Assembly (NCBI GenBank): GCA_023435825.1 | Contig: JAEZMB010000201.1 | Span: 1-11,081, forward strand | DNA: 11,081 bases | Direction: 5' to 3' | Source: Pseudomonadota bacterium | Lineage (GTDB): Bacteria > Desulfobacterota > Desulfovibrionia > Desulfovibrionales > Desulfovibrionaceae | In this document: piece by piece, positions 1 through 6,255 of the stretch | Position numbering within the stretch: position 1 is the first letter of the stretch | Layout of the letters: each line of letters starts with the position of its first letter | Translations under genes and position numbers: made by a program | Notes under the pieces: generated by a model | The model's database searches: none | Seen by the model: only the letters and a program-made list of their open reading frames with translations | Told to the model about the DNA's origin: nothing

Positions 1-321
1 GTCCGGGGCCAACCGGACCCGGCCGCGGGCGGGGAGGAGGAAGGCATCGACCGGAGCATGGAGGAGATCGGCCGGCAAGGGCGCGTCGGCCTGTCCCGGG
101 GCCAGGGGAATCTCGGCCCAGGCGGCCAGGTCGGGCAGCCGCGCGGCGGCGGCGGCGGCGAGCAGGCCCCGGCCCAGGGCCCGGGCCACGTCGTCCTCGG
201 ACACCGACGGGTCGCCGATGATGCCCGACACTTCGGCGGTAAGCCCGGCCAGGCTGTCGGGCACGGCGCGGCGTATCCCCTGGGCGTCGGCCCGGGGCAG
301 GTTCATGGCGGCCATGGCCAT
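1..321 (-). CDS. Phage structural protein, N-terminal part (possible head-tail adaptor)
   Basis: Open frame of 107 codons without a stop, running off the left edge. The start at 321 is preceded by GGAG (328-331) with 6 nt spacing; two further in-frame ATGs (315, 306) follow, so the exact start could be slightly downstream. The visible protein opens MAMAAMNLPRADAQG and is alanine-rich and helical (residues about 15-65), then has a segment like WAEIPLAPGQADAPLPADLL (about 70-90). That pattern, a short beta element, a 'PGQ' turn, then 'LPADLL', resembles head-tail adaptor or gp4-like proteins that often follow the capsid gene, but the match is by eye and weak. It lies 91 nt downstream of the decoration-like gene in the same direction, so it is very likely part of the head operon. 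Truncated by the window, not necessarily in the genome. Confidence 0.7.
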   Translation of the reverse strand, partial: MAMAAMNLPRADAQGIRRAVPDSLAGLTAEVSGIIGDPSVSEDDVARALGRGLLAAAAAARLPDLAAWAEIPLAPGQADAPLPADLLHAPVDAFLLPARGRVRLAPD

Positions 322-412
322 GGCGTTCTCCGTTGGTTGGGGGTGGGCGGGGCGGACTTGCGTCGCGTCCCGGCAACACGTGTGGATGGAGGTCGTGTTT
401 GCGGGGTGCGGG

Positions 413-1132
413 CTAATCGAGGGTGAGCAGGCAGGGCTGATGCTTGCCGTCGGCAAAGGCGGCGGCAAAGGCCACGCCGGCCACGGGCTGGTCCACGTCG
501 AGGCTGGCGTTCATGGCGGCCAGGCTCCCGGCAGCCGGACCGGGCACGAGCATGGAGCCCACGGCCGCCGTGCCGGCGGCCAGGCAGCAGGCCACGCCGC
601 CGGTCTGGGCGAAGAAGTAGTGCCCGGCGGGCACGTCGCAGACGGCGACCCCAGCCGGCAGGTTTTCCTCGCTGGCCGAGACGGCCGCGCCGCACCAGGG
701 CGAGGGGAGAAGCGAGACCACGGACGCGGCGGTGAGCGCCGCCCGCACCGGTTCGGCCAGGGTGATAACGGTCGTGCCGCCGGCGGCGCAGGCGGTGTTG
801 GACAGGATGCGATGCTGCCGGCCGCCGCCGTCGTTGGCGGCCACTTGCAGGTAGCCGTCCTCGTAGGCGTTTTCGGCCACGGGCGCGGCCCCGACGACCA
901 GGCTCACGACGCGGTCGCCGACAGCCGCCGGGGTGGCGGCGCGGCCGGTGTGGGCGGCCACGGCGGCCGGGGCCATGACCAGGGAGCCGGCCGGCACGGG
1001 GGAACTCCCGGCCTTGGCGTAGCGGAACTTGCGGCCGTCGGCGGTGATGCGCAGCGCGCCCACGGCTTCGCGTTTGGCCGGCGAGGTCTCGCCCACGTCC
1101 TGGGTGAAGGAAAGCTTCATGGGTTGGGCCAT
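413..1132 (-). CDS. Phage head decoration-like structural protein
   Basis: A 239-aa protein encoded directly after the major capsid gene, 22 nt downstream, with GGAGG (1138-1142) 5 nt before the ATG. It opens MAQPMKLSFTQDVGETSP and has an early segment 'ALRITADGRKFRYAKAG' (about residues 26-42). That N-terminal pattern, a short beta strand with 'DGRxFRYAxAG' followed by a long small-residue beta-rich body, is seen in proteins placed just after the coat gene in many tailed phages and presumed to be capsid decoration or minor structural proteins. No membrane segment or signal peptide is seen. It contains about seven cysteines (for example in GVACCLAAG near residue 180), which is many for a cytoplasmically assembled virion protein. 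The role is inferred from position and general character; no enzymatic motif is visible. Confidence 0.7.
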   Translation of the reverse strand: MAQPMKLSFTQDVGETSPAKREAVGALRITADGRKFRYAKAGSSPVPAGSLVMAPAAVAAHTGRAATPAAVGDRVVSLVVGAAPVAENAYEDGYLQVAANDGGGRQHRILSNTACAAGGTTVITLAEPVRAALTAASVVSLLPSPWCGAAVSASEENLPAGVAVCDVPAGHYFFAQTGGVACCLAAGTAAVGSMLVPGPAAGSLAAMNASLDVDQPVAGVAFAAAFADGKHQPCLLTLD

Positions 1133-1154
1133 TTTTGCCTCCGATTGTTGGAAG

Positions 1155-2126
1155 TTAGGACAGATTGGCGTGGCAGGCGTGGGCCTTGCGGTTGGAGCAG
1201 ATGAGGTTGCCGTGCCACAGGATCTTCATGGAGCGCCCGGCCGGTCCGGCCAGATCGACCCAGGGCTGGCGGGCGAAGAAGCCGTTTTGGTGGATGGCGA
1301 AGCCCAGGTGGTTGGTGTTGACGGCAAAGAGGTGGCCGGCCGGGCAGTAGTCGTCGGCGGCCAGCACCATGCCTTCGTAGACGAGGTGGGCGAACCCGGC
1401 CTGGGCCACGCCGTCGTCGGTGACGAAGCGCTGCTGGACCTGCAGGATGCGGGAGACCTTGTTGTAGAGGGCCTCGGTGGTGACGGCCACGTTGGGCTTG
1501 CCGTCACGGCCGTCGGAAACCTTGGCGGCGCTGCGCAGGGTCTGCAGGGTCTCCAGGCTCATGGCCTCGGCGTCGGCCACGGTGACGCCCTTCCAGGGCT
1601 TGGAGCCGTCGGCGGCCACGAGGTCGTTTTCGGCAATGCCGCCGTAAGGCTTGTCGGGATCGGGGCTGGTCAGGGCCCGCAGGCCGGTCAGGGTCGGGGC
1701 CTCGTCGCCGGCGGCGGAATAGAGGGTGGCGGCCAGCCAGCCGGAACAGGTGCGCTGGGCGGTTTCGAGCTTTTGGGTGACGAACTGGACCACGGCGTAG
1801 TCCCCGGCGGCGGCCACCTCGTCGGTGAGGTAGACGGTGGCGTTGCCGTAGGCGTGCTTCCAGTTGAAGGCGGCGGCGTTGATGGTGACGCGGTCGTCGC
1901 TGGAGAGCGTGTCGGCCCGGGTGAAAAAGCCGCCTTCGCTGTCGGAGTAGGACAGGGGCACCCGGATTTTCTCGCCCCCGGCCGGGCGCTCAAACAGGCC
2001 GGCCTGACGGTTCATGAGCAGGTCGAGCAGGAACGAATTGCGGAAGTAGATGTCCACGGCCCGGCCGCCGGCGGCGGCGAAATAGTCGTTGGTGATGGCT
2101 TCGATTTCACTGAGCGAAAGGGACAT
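1155..2126 (-). CDS. Major capsid (coat) protein
   Basis: A 323-aa protein likely forming the icosahedral shell, of the HK97-fold type found in tailed phages. The N-terminus (MSLSLSEIEAITNDYFAAA) is followed by 'VDIYFRNSFLLDLLMNRQ' and 'GGEKIRVPLSY' (about residues 24-60), a pattern common near the start of many phage coats: a helical arm, then a strand leading into the shell domain. Later segments 'LQTLRSAAKVSDGRDGKPNV' and 'YEGMVLAADDYCPAGHLFAVN' resemble the sample-preparation-like P domain and 'vpaG..y.int..' ending of such coats. AAGGAGG (2134-2140) lies 7 nt upstream of the ATG, the strongest Shine-Dalgarno of the operon, as expected for the most abundant virion protein. It directly follows the scaffold gene, the classical order. 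The last 14 residues contain two cysteines and two histidines (CSNRKAHACH), an unusual tail. Length fits the family. Confidence 0.85.
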   Translation of the reverse strand: MSLSLSEIEAITNDYFAAAGGRAVDIYFRNSFLLDLLMNRQAGLFERPAGGEKIRVPLSYSDSEGGFFTRADTLSSDDRVTINAAAFNWKHAYGNATVYLTDEVAAAGDYAVVQFVTQKLETAQRTCSGWLAATLYSAAGDEAPTLTGLRALTSPDPDKPYGGIAENDLVAADGSKPWKGVTVADAEAMSLETLQTLRSAAKVSDGRDGKPNVAVTTEALYNKVSRILQVQQRFVTDDGVAQAGFAHLVYEGMVLAADDYCPAGHLFAVNTNHLGFAIHQNGFFARQPWVDLAGPAGRSMKILWHGNLICSNRKAHACHANLS

Positions 2127-2144
2127 GCGGGTTCCTCCTTGGGG

Positions 2145-2720
2145 TTACAGGCCGGCGTCGCGGCGGCGGGCGGCCATGCGGGCGGCCAGGACGGCATGGA
2201 CGCCGCCGAACCGGTCCGGGGCTTCAAGCTGGGGATCGTCAGCCCGGCCGCGCCGGGGCGCTCCCGAAGGCGCGTCCAGGGCGACGCTGCCGCGCCGGGC
2301 GCGCAGCCGCTCCATGGCCGCGGCTTCGCCTTCGGCCAGGGCTTTTTGGCGCACGCGCTCGGTTTCCTCCGCATTCGCCTTGCCGGCTTCGGCCAGGTGA
2401 TGGGCGAAGTAGGCCCCGACCTCGTCCAGGAGCGGGTTTTCGCGCTGTCTGGCGGCAAGCGCGCCGTTTTCCCGCAGCGCCTCGAAATCCGGGTGTTCGG
2501 CGGCGAAGCGCTGGGCCAGTTCGGCCCGCTGCGAGGCGGCGCGCCGGGCTTCGAGGTTTTCCAGACGGGCCTCGATGAGGGCGTCGAGACGGGCCTCCAG
2601 GTCGCTAGAGACCGATTCCAGGCCGGCGATGCCGGGGTCGGTCCCGGCCTCGGCTCCCGGGGCGGTCCCGGAGGCGGGACCGGCGGTTGGCGCGGCGGCG
2701 GGATGGGTCGGCTGTTCCAT
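2145..2720 (-). CDS. Capsid scaffolding-like protein
   Basis: A 191-aa protein lying between the FmdB-like gene and the coat gene, the usual place for an internal scaffold that directs procapsid assembly and is later removed. Residues 1-30 are low-complexity Ala/Pro/Gly/Thr; about 35-135 are charged, Glu/Arg/Ala-rich and almost certainly helical or coiled coil (SDLEARLDALIEARLENLEA); the C-terminus (about 140-191) is basic with several Arg clusters (ARMAARRRDAGL). An acidic-helical body with a basic C-terminal coat-binding segment is typical of phage scaffolds, which are poorly conserved in sequence. The start at 2720 is chosen because GAGGG lies 4 nt upstream and the protein character starts there; the frame stays open much further upstream, where it is a shadow of the preceding gene. 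The stop is 18 nt before the coat start. Confidence 0.75.
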   Translation of the reverse strand: MEQPTHPAAAPTAGPASGTAPGAEAGTDPGIAGLESVSSDLEARLDALIEARLENLEARRAASQRAELAQRFAAEHPDFEALRENGALAARQRENPLLDEVGAYFAHHLAEAGKANAEETERVRQKALAEGEAAAMERLRARRGSVALDAPSGAPRRGRADDPQLEAPDRFGGVHAVLAARMAARRRDAGL

Positions 2721-2898
2721 GGTTCCCTCATAGGTGGGCTGGGGTTGGCGCGTCGGGCCGGGCGCGGCCGGCTCCTTGGCGCAACGTGTAGTCCCGGGCG
2801 CTGCCGGGGCTGTTTGGGGCGCACGAGGCCACGACGGCCATGGCGGCAGCCCGGAAAAAACAGTCGGAAACGGGGTTTTGCCAGCGTCCGGCGCGGCG
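2721..2898. other. Gap between FmdB-like and scaffold genes
   Basis: This is the longest gap inside the otherwise tightly packed head operon, about 178 bp. It holds a small GC hairpin near 2791-2806 (CCCGG and CCGGG arms around GCGCTG) and a minus-strand reading frame of 37 codons (2841 to 2728) that lacks a clear ribosome binding site. No terminator with a T-run and no convincing promoter was seen, so the scaffold and coat are probably co-transcribed with the upstream genes. Confidence 0.5.
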
Positions 2899-3267
2899 TC
2901 AGACCAGCCCGCGCCGGGCTTTATGGCGCTCCAGGACTTCCCGGGCGACGGCCGGGCCGGGGTCCGGGCGTCGGGCGCGCTCCTCGCCGGGCTCCTGGGG
3001 ACGGATGCCCTCGCCGCGCAGGAACCGGCGGTAGTTGGCCCGGCTGGGTTCGGCCAGAAAGGCCCGGACATGGGGGGCGGACGACTCCTTGTCGACCACG
3101 GCCGTGACGGACGGGAGCCAGTCGGCATCGGCCCGGTAGCCGCGCCCCACCGAGAGCAATCGCTTGGCCGAGCCGCCGCAGGCGCAAACATTTTCGTCCC
3201 GGTCCATGGGGGCCATGGCTTCGAACTCCCGGCCGCAGACCCGGCAGGCGAAATCATACAGCGGCAT
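2899..3267 (-). CDS. FmdB-type zinc-ribbon protein in phage operon
   Basis: A 122-aa protein beginning MPLYDFACRVCGREFE, the diagnostic opening of the FmdB/CxxC zinc-ribbon family. C8 and C11 form the first knuckle; the second is C28 and C30, a CxC rather than the usual CxxC, followed by GG and a basic stretch. Residues about 40-122 form a family-variable helical, Arg-rich tail (FLAEPSRANYRRFLRGEG). FmdB proteins are putative regulatory or nucleic-acid-associated zinc proteins of unclear function; copies between portal and scaffold occur in phage head clusters. The start at 3267 is supported by GGGAG (3275-3279) with 7 nt spacing and by the family N-terminus; longer in-frame starts upstream add an atypical extension. 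Zinc binding is inferred from the cysteines. Confidence 0.85.
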   Translation of the reverse strand: MPLYDFACRVCGREFEAMAPMDRDENVCACGGSAKRLLSVGRGYRADADWLPSVTAVVDKESSAPHVRAFLAEPSRANYRRFLRGEGIRPQEPGEERARRPDPGPAVAREVLERHKARRGLV

Positions 3268-3330
3268 TAATTTTCTCCCGCGTCTTTGGTTCGGCATGAA
3301 CAACCCAAGTCCGGCCAAACGCTCCTCGCC

Positions 3331-3400
3331 TCACCCCGCCAAGGGGGGCCGGGGGGGATTATCCCCCCCGGCGGGGGAGCTCGAAGGGGCAGCGCCCCCT
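3331..3400 (-). repeat. GC-rich palindromic repeat overlapping portal 3' end
   Basis: Compound inverted repeat. The core is CCGGGGGGGAT at 3349-3359 against ATCCCCCCCGG at 3361-3371, with a one-base centre. An outer alternative pair is CCCCGCC (3334-3340) with GGCGGGG (3370-3376), and a second hairpin is GGGGC-AGC-GCCCC (3386-3398). On the minus strand the module begins with GGGGCGCTGCCCC and ends CTTGGCGGGG. From general knowledge, modules of this layout are dispersed, usually intergenic, repeats in high-GC bacteria including Desulfovibrionaceae; a related GGGCGCTGCCC hairpin occurs after the last gene of this window. Here it is translated as the end of the portal and includes its stop codon. 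Confidence 0.75.
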
Positions 3401-5082
3401 CGATCCTCCATCCTCGCCAACACGGCGGCGCGGTTGTCCCAGTCGAGCTTTTCGAGGAGATCGCGGCGGTCGATGGCGTTCATGTCGTAGAGGGCCAGGG
3501 CTTCCTCGCGGCGTTGCACCCGGGAGACGGGCATGGTGGAGCCGGCCACCACGGTGAGCCGGGCCGGCACGCGGCAGGCATCGCCCCTGAGAGGGGCAAT
3601 GGCGATGGCCCCGTTTTCGGCGAAGCTGATCCAGCGTTCCTTGGCGTACCAGTTCTGCATGTGGCTTAAGAACATGCGGCCGCGTTCGCGCACCAGGCGC
3701 GAGTAGTTGCGGATCTTGCCGCGAAGCAGGGTGGAGGCCTGTTCGATGAGCGCGGCGATGGCCTTGTAGGCGACCACGGGATGGTCCGGGGAGGCGGCCC
3801 GTTCCAGTTCGCCGATGCCCGAGATCTGGCTGAACAGTTCGCGGTAGATGGCCAGCACGCTTTCGATGTCCCGGGTGTTGTTGGCGAATTCCAGGTAGCG
3901 GATGCCCTGGGCGGCGGCCATGGAGGTCGGGTTGACGATGCCCAGGCGGTTGGTGAAGGCGGCGTTGTCCACGCCCGAGTCGCGGGGGTTGATGATCTTG
4001 GGCCGGGCGCAGCGGTCCTTGTGGTAGGTGAGCTGGGACAGGCACTTGTTGATTTCGAGCTGCAGCTCGGCCAGCTGCTCGAAGTCCGAGGCTCCCCAGA
4101 TGGTGGTGGGGTCGGTCAGCGAATTGGCCAGGGCGAAGGGGTAGCGGTCGTAGAGGTAGCTGGCCATGGCCTGGTCCAGGGGCAGGGCGGGATTTATGGA
4201 CGGATTGGGCTGGTCGGACAGGACGAGGGTCCCGGGGCCGGCCACGACCACGCAGCGGATAAAGCCCGGGTAGAGCGGCCCGTCGTCGGTCATGGTGTAG
4301 TCGCGCGCCCAGCATTCGCACACGAGCACCGTGTCCTGGCCCAGGGCGTCGCCGCCGCCGGCTCCGGCCAGCTGGCGCAGCACCTCGCCGAAGCGGGTGA
4401 AAAGCCCTTGCCGCCGGCCGTCGCCCAGGAGCACCTCGCGCCGGCCGTCGCCGAGATCGGCCAGGGTGGCGGCGTCGCTTTTGAGCTTGTCCGCCGCCTC
4501 GGGCCAGCGACGGGCCGCCTGGCGCAAGCTCATGGGCGCGAAGTGCAGCACGGCCTCGGCCTCCTGGAGGTCCAGGCAGCTGGTGGGATAGACGCCGAAG
4601 GCAAAGGGATCGACGTTTATGGTGCGCACTTCGCCCAGGCCGTATTCCAGTTCGGGGTCGAAGACGACTTTTTCCACGGCTAGGCCGTAGGTTTCGCCGT
4701 TTATGACCGAGCGTTCGAACACAGCCTGCTGTTCCTGTTCGTTCCACCACCAGGCGGCGGCGCGCTCCAGAACGCGGTAGACGTCCTCGTCGCCCACGGG
4801 GCTGACCCGGCTGACGTTGAAGGTCGGGTGGTTGTCGGTGAGCAGGTTGACGGTGCGCTGGCGGTGCAGGTGCAGGAGATTGGCCCCCAGGCGCGGCAGG
4901 CCGGGCTGGGCCGGCCCCTGCCAGCAGCGCCCCAGGCCCAGGCGGTAGTTGCGGGTCCAGGCCTCGGCCAGGCCCAGGCGGGCCTTGTCGCGCACCACCG
5001 TTTCGAGAAGTTCGAAGACGCGGCGGCCCACGCGCTGGGGCTCGGCGGCCGGGGGCAGGAGCTGGTTGACAGCGTCGGTCAT
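3331..5082 (-). CDS. Phage portal protein
   Basis: A 583-aa protein likely forming the dodecameric portal ring at one capsid vertex through which DNA is packaged and ejected. Portal-like features in order: an N-terminal helical part with 'RTVNLLTDNHPTFNV' (about residues 75-90); 'ERSVINGETYGLAVEKV' (about 122-140), matching the portal pattern of a helical stretch with 'xxxGxxxxxv'; a 'TINVDPFAFGVYPT' segment; the middle 'WGASDFEQLAELQLEINKCL' helix; and the helical clip/stem-like region 'ISGIGELERAASPDHPVVAYKAI'. Length fits larger podovirus-type portals. GGAG (5089-5092) lies 6 nt before the ATG, and the start overlaps the upstream stop by ATGA, implying translational coupling. Odd point: the last 20 or so residues (Gly/Ala/Pro/Ser-rich) are encoded by a palindromic GC repeat, suggesting the native stop was replaced by repeat sequence. 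No terminase gene is seen upstream. Confidence 0.85.
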   Translation of the reverse strand: MTDAVNQLLPPAAEPQRVGRRVFELLETVVRDKARLGLAEAWTRNYRLGLGRCWQGPAQPGLPRLGANLLHLHRQRTVNLLTDNHPTFNVSRVSPVGDEDVYRVLERAAAWWWNEQEQQAVFERSVINGETYGLAVEKVVFDPELEYGLGEVRTINVDPFAFGVYPTSCLDLQEAEAVLHFAPMSLRQAARRWPEAADKLKSDAATLADLGDGRREVLLGDGRRQGLFTRFGEVLRQLAGAGGGDALGQDTVLVCECWARDYTMTDDGPLYPGFIRCVVVAGPGTLVLSDQPNPSINPALPLDQAMASYLYDRYPFALANSLTDPTTIWGASDFEQLAELQLEINKCLSQLTYHKDRCARPKIINPRDSGVDNAAFTNRLGIVNPTSMAAAQGIRYLEFANNTRDIESVLAIYRELFSQISGIGELERAASPDHPVVAYKAIAALIEQASTLLRGKIRNYSRLVRERGRMFLSHMQNWYAKERWISFAENGAIAIAPLRGDACRVPARLTVVAGSTMPVSRVQRREEALALYDMNAIDRRDLLEKLDWDNRAAVLARMEDRGGAAPSSSPAGGDNPPRPPLAG

Positions 5083-5411
5083 CGGCTTCTCCGGTCAGGG
5101 TTGTCGCGTTTGGGGGTCGGGCCGGGGTTGGCGGGTTTCGGGTCGGGGCTGGCGGTTTCGGGCTGGCCGGGGGCGGGCAGCGGCCAGTCGCCCTGGTCGG
5201 TTTCGAGGCTTAGGGCCCCGTCCGGGGCGTACCCCTGGGGGTGGTGGCGGCACTGGGGGCAGCGCGCCGCCTCCCAGGGGACGTCCGGGGGGAAGGGCGG
5301 CGGGAACCCCGGCTCCAGGGGCTCGAACACGGCGCTGGTCAGCGGCGGGATCAGTCGGGCGGGGGTGCAAGCGGCAATGGGGGCGTGGCACAGGCGGCAG
5401 CGCAGGATCAT
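5079..5411 (-). CDS. Small double-CxxC (zinc-ribbon-like) protein, first gene of head operon
   Basis: A 110-aa protein with two cysteine pairs, C5/C8 (MILRCRLCH) and C51/C54 (RCPQCRHH), the spacing expected for a zinc ribbon, followed by a Pro/Asp/Arg-rich, probably disordered tail (about residues 75-110). I do not recognise a family. The start at 5411 is chosen over an in-frame ATG at 5468 because AAAGGAGA (5419-5426) sits 8 nt upstream and because the protein then begins at the first cysteine pair; the longer form would also read through the hairpin at 5428-5447. The stop overlaps the portal start (ATGA), so the two are probably translationally coupled. As the first gene of the operon it occupies the place where terminase would usually be found. 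A role in packaging or regulation is possible but not shown. Confidence 0.7.
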   Translation of the reverse strand: MILRCRLCHAPIAACTPARLIPPLTSAVFEPLEPGFPPPFPPDVPWEAARCPQCRHHPQGYAPDGALSLETDQGDWPLPAPGQPETASPDPKPANPGPTPKRDNPDRRSR

Positions 5412-5651
5412 GTTCGGGTCTCCTTTCGCGGCGGGTGTTCCCGCCGCCCTCAAGACCCACAAGTCCATGGAAACCGGCCGTAAACCAGCCAGTTTTCGTC
5501 AAAAAAAGCGGATGGTTTCCGACTTGTCCGCTCGGAGATTGAAATAAATTTCACAAGCCCGTGCCCCAAAAGCCGCTTTTCCCGTTGTGGCTCCATGGGC
5601 TTTCGACTAGTTTATCTTGAATTCTAAATTTTTGCCTCGGAGGAGACCACT
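5412..5651. other. Divergent intergenic region between phage operon and 138-aa gene
   Basis: About 240 bp that separate the minus-strand head operon from the plus-strand 138-aa gene and should contain both promoters. The part from about 5500 to 5640 is clearly AT-richer than the rest of the window. On the minus strand a TTGACG (within a T-run around 5500) could be a -35 element, but no good -10 follows at the right distance. On the plus strand TTCGAC (5602-5607) and TAAATT (5625-5630) are spaced by 17 nt but the match to consensus is poor. A short palindrome AAAAGC-C-GCTTTT lies near 5567-5579. No tRNA, integrase site or phage attachment core was recognised. Confidence 0.4.
5428..5447 (-). 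promoter_or_regulatory. Hairpin directly upstream of first operon gene's Shine-Dalgarno
   Basis: Perfect 8-bp inverted repeat, GCGGCGGG (5428-5435) and CCCGCCGC (5440-5447), with a 4-nt loop. It ends one base from the AAAGGAGA that serves the 110-aa gene. In the leader RNA of the head operon it would form a stable stem-loop next to the ribosome binding site without hiding it; no T-run follows, so it is not a typical terminator. A role as operator, mRNA stabiliser or translation modulator is inference. Confidence 0.45.
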
Positions 5652-6068
5652 ATGCTTGGCATGGAGAAGAAAGTCCGGGCGATGTATGGCGATGATGTCG
5701 AGAGCAAGGTCGGCAATCCGGCCGTTGAAGCGAAGGAAACGGCCAATTCGGCCCGGGCCGGCCTGGCCATCGGGATTTTGGCCATTGTTTTGGCCATGGG
5801 CGTCTATGTCGCCCTGGACGCCAAACTGTCCATGGTGAGCCAGGCCGTGGCCGATGTGCCGGCCAAGGTGGCGGCCATGGACGCCAAGATCGCAGCCTTC
5901 GACGCCCTGCCGGGCAAGCTGCGCAAGGAAATGACGGCGGCGCGTCTGGCCGAGCTGGCCGCCACGGCCGACGCCCTGGCCGTCACCCTGGAAGGCGACG
6001 CCAACAAGGCGTCCCTGGCCAAGGTTTCCGAGATGATCAAGCAGCTCAAGGCCGACGTCGCCAAATAG
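5652..6068 (+). CDS. Small single-pass membrane protein with coiled coil, unknown function
   Basis: A 138-aa protein with a short charged N-terminus (residues 1-35), one clear hydrophobic segment at about 36-55 (AGLAIGILAIVLAMGVYVAL) and an Ala/Lys/Glu/Asp-rich helical remainder (56-138) with heptad-like spacing (VADVPAKVAAMDAKIAAFDA), likely a coiled coil. No enzymatic motif, cysteines or lipobox are seen. GGAGGAG (5639-5645) lies 6 nt before the ATG, a very strong site suggesting high expression. The topology could place the coiled coil in the periplasm. Family not recognised. It is transcribed away from the phage head operon and is followed by two hairpins, so it looks monocistronic. Whether it belongs to the host or to the phage element cannot be told from sequence. 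Confidence 0.8.
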   Translation: MLGMEKKVRAMYGDDVESKVGNPAVEAKETANSARAGLAIGILAIVLAMGVYVALDAKLSMVSQAVADVPAKVAAMDAKIAAFDALPGKLRKEMTAARLAELAATADALAVTLEGDANKASLAKVSEMIKQLKADVAK

Positions 6069-6082
6069 CGACGGACCGCCCG

Positions 6083-6129
6083 AAGGCATGGGGCCGCGCC
6101 GGCTGTTCCGGACGCGGCCCCATGGCCTT
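6083..6129 (+). terminator. Strong hairpin after the 138-aa gene
   Basis: A 12-bp perfect stem, CATGGGGCCGCG (6087-6098) with CGCGGCCCCATG (6113-6124), extended inward by CCGG/CCGG and outward by AAGG pairing with CCTT past a one-base bulge. It starts 14 nt after the stop of the 138-aa gene. There is no U-run, so intrinsic termination would be weak; it may instead protect the 3' end of the transcript. Confidence 0.5.
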
Positions 6130-6191
6130 CCCATCTGCCTGCGCCGCAGGCTTACGGGGTTTCCCCAGGCCTTTCCCACAGGCCAACGCCG

Positions 6192-6233
6192 AAAAAAACG
6201 GCCGCATTCTCATGGAATGCGGCCGTTTTCCTT
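6192..6233. terminator. Bidirectional rho-independent terminator
   Basis: A 15-bp perfect stem, AAAACGGCCGCATTC (6195-6209) and GAATGCGGCCGTTTT (6215-6229), with a 5-nt loop. In the minus direction it is followed by seven U (A-run 6192-6198), the textbook form, and lies 22 nt beyond the stop of trmO. In the plus direction it is followed by UUUUCCUU and would stop transcripts from the 138-aa gene. It separates two convergent units. Confidence 0.9.
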
Positions 6234-6255
6234 GTCGGAATCGGGAAGGGACGGC

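Noticed and set aside
2728..2841. Minus-strand 37-codon reading frame between the FmdB-like and scaffold genes
   Set aside because: Weak or no ribosome binding site, low-complexity composition, and high GC makes such short open frames common. Left as part of the gap description.
1029..3107. Long plus-strand open frame (692 codons) across capsid and scaffold genes
   Set aside because: Antisense shadow rich in Gly/Val/Ala with no domain; the minus-strand genes have ribosome binding sites and recognisable products.
3331..3400. CRISPR or direct-repeat array suggested by the GC-rich block
   Set aside because: There is a single compound palindrome with no regular spacer-repeat pattern.
5412..5651. 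tRNA gene or phage attachment site in the boundary region
   Set aside because: No cloverleaf, TTCGA arm in context, or repeated core sequence was found; the TTTCGACT at 5601 is not within a tRNA-like fold.
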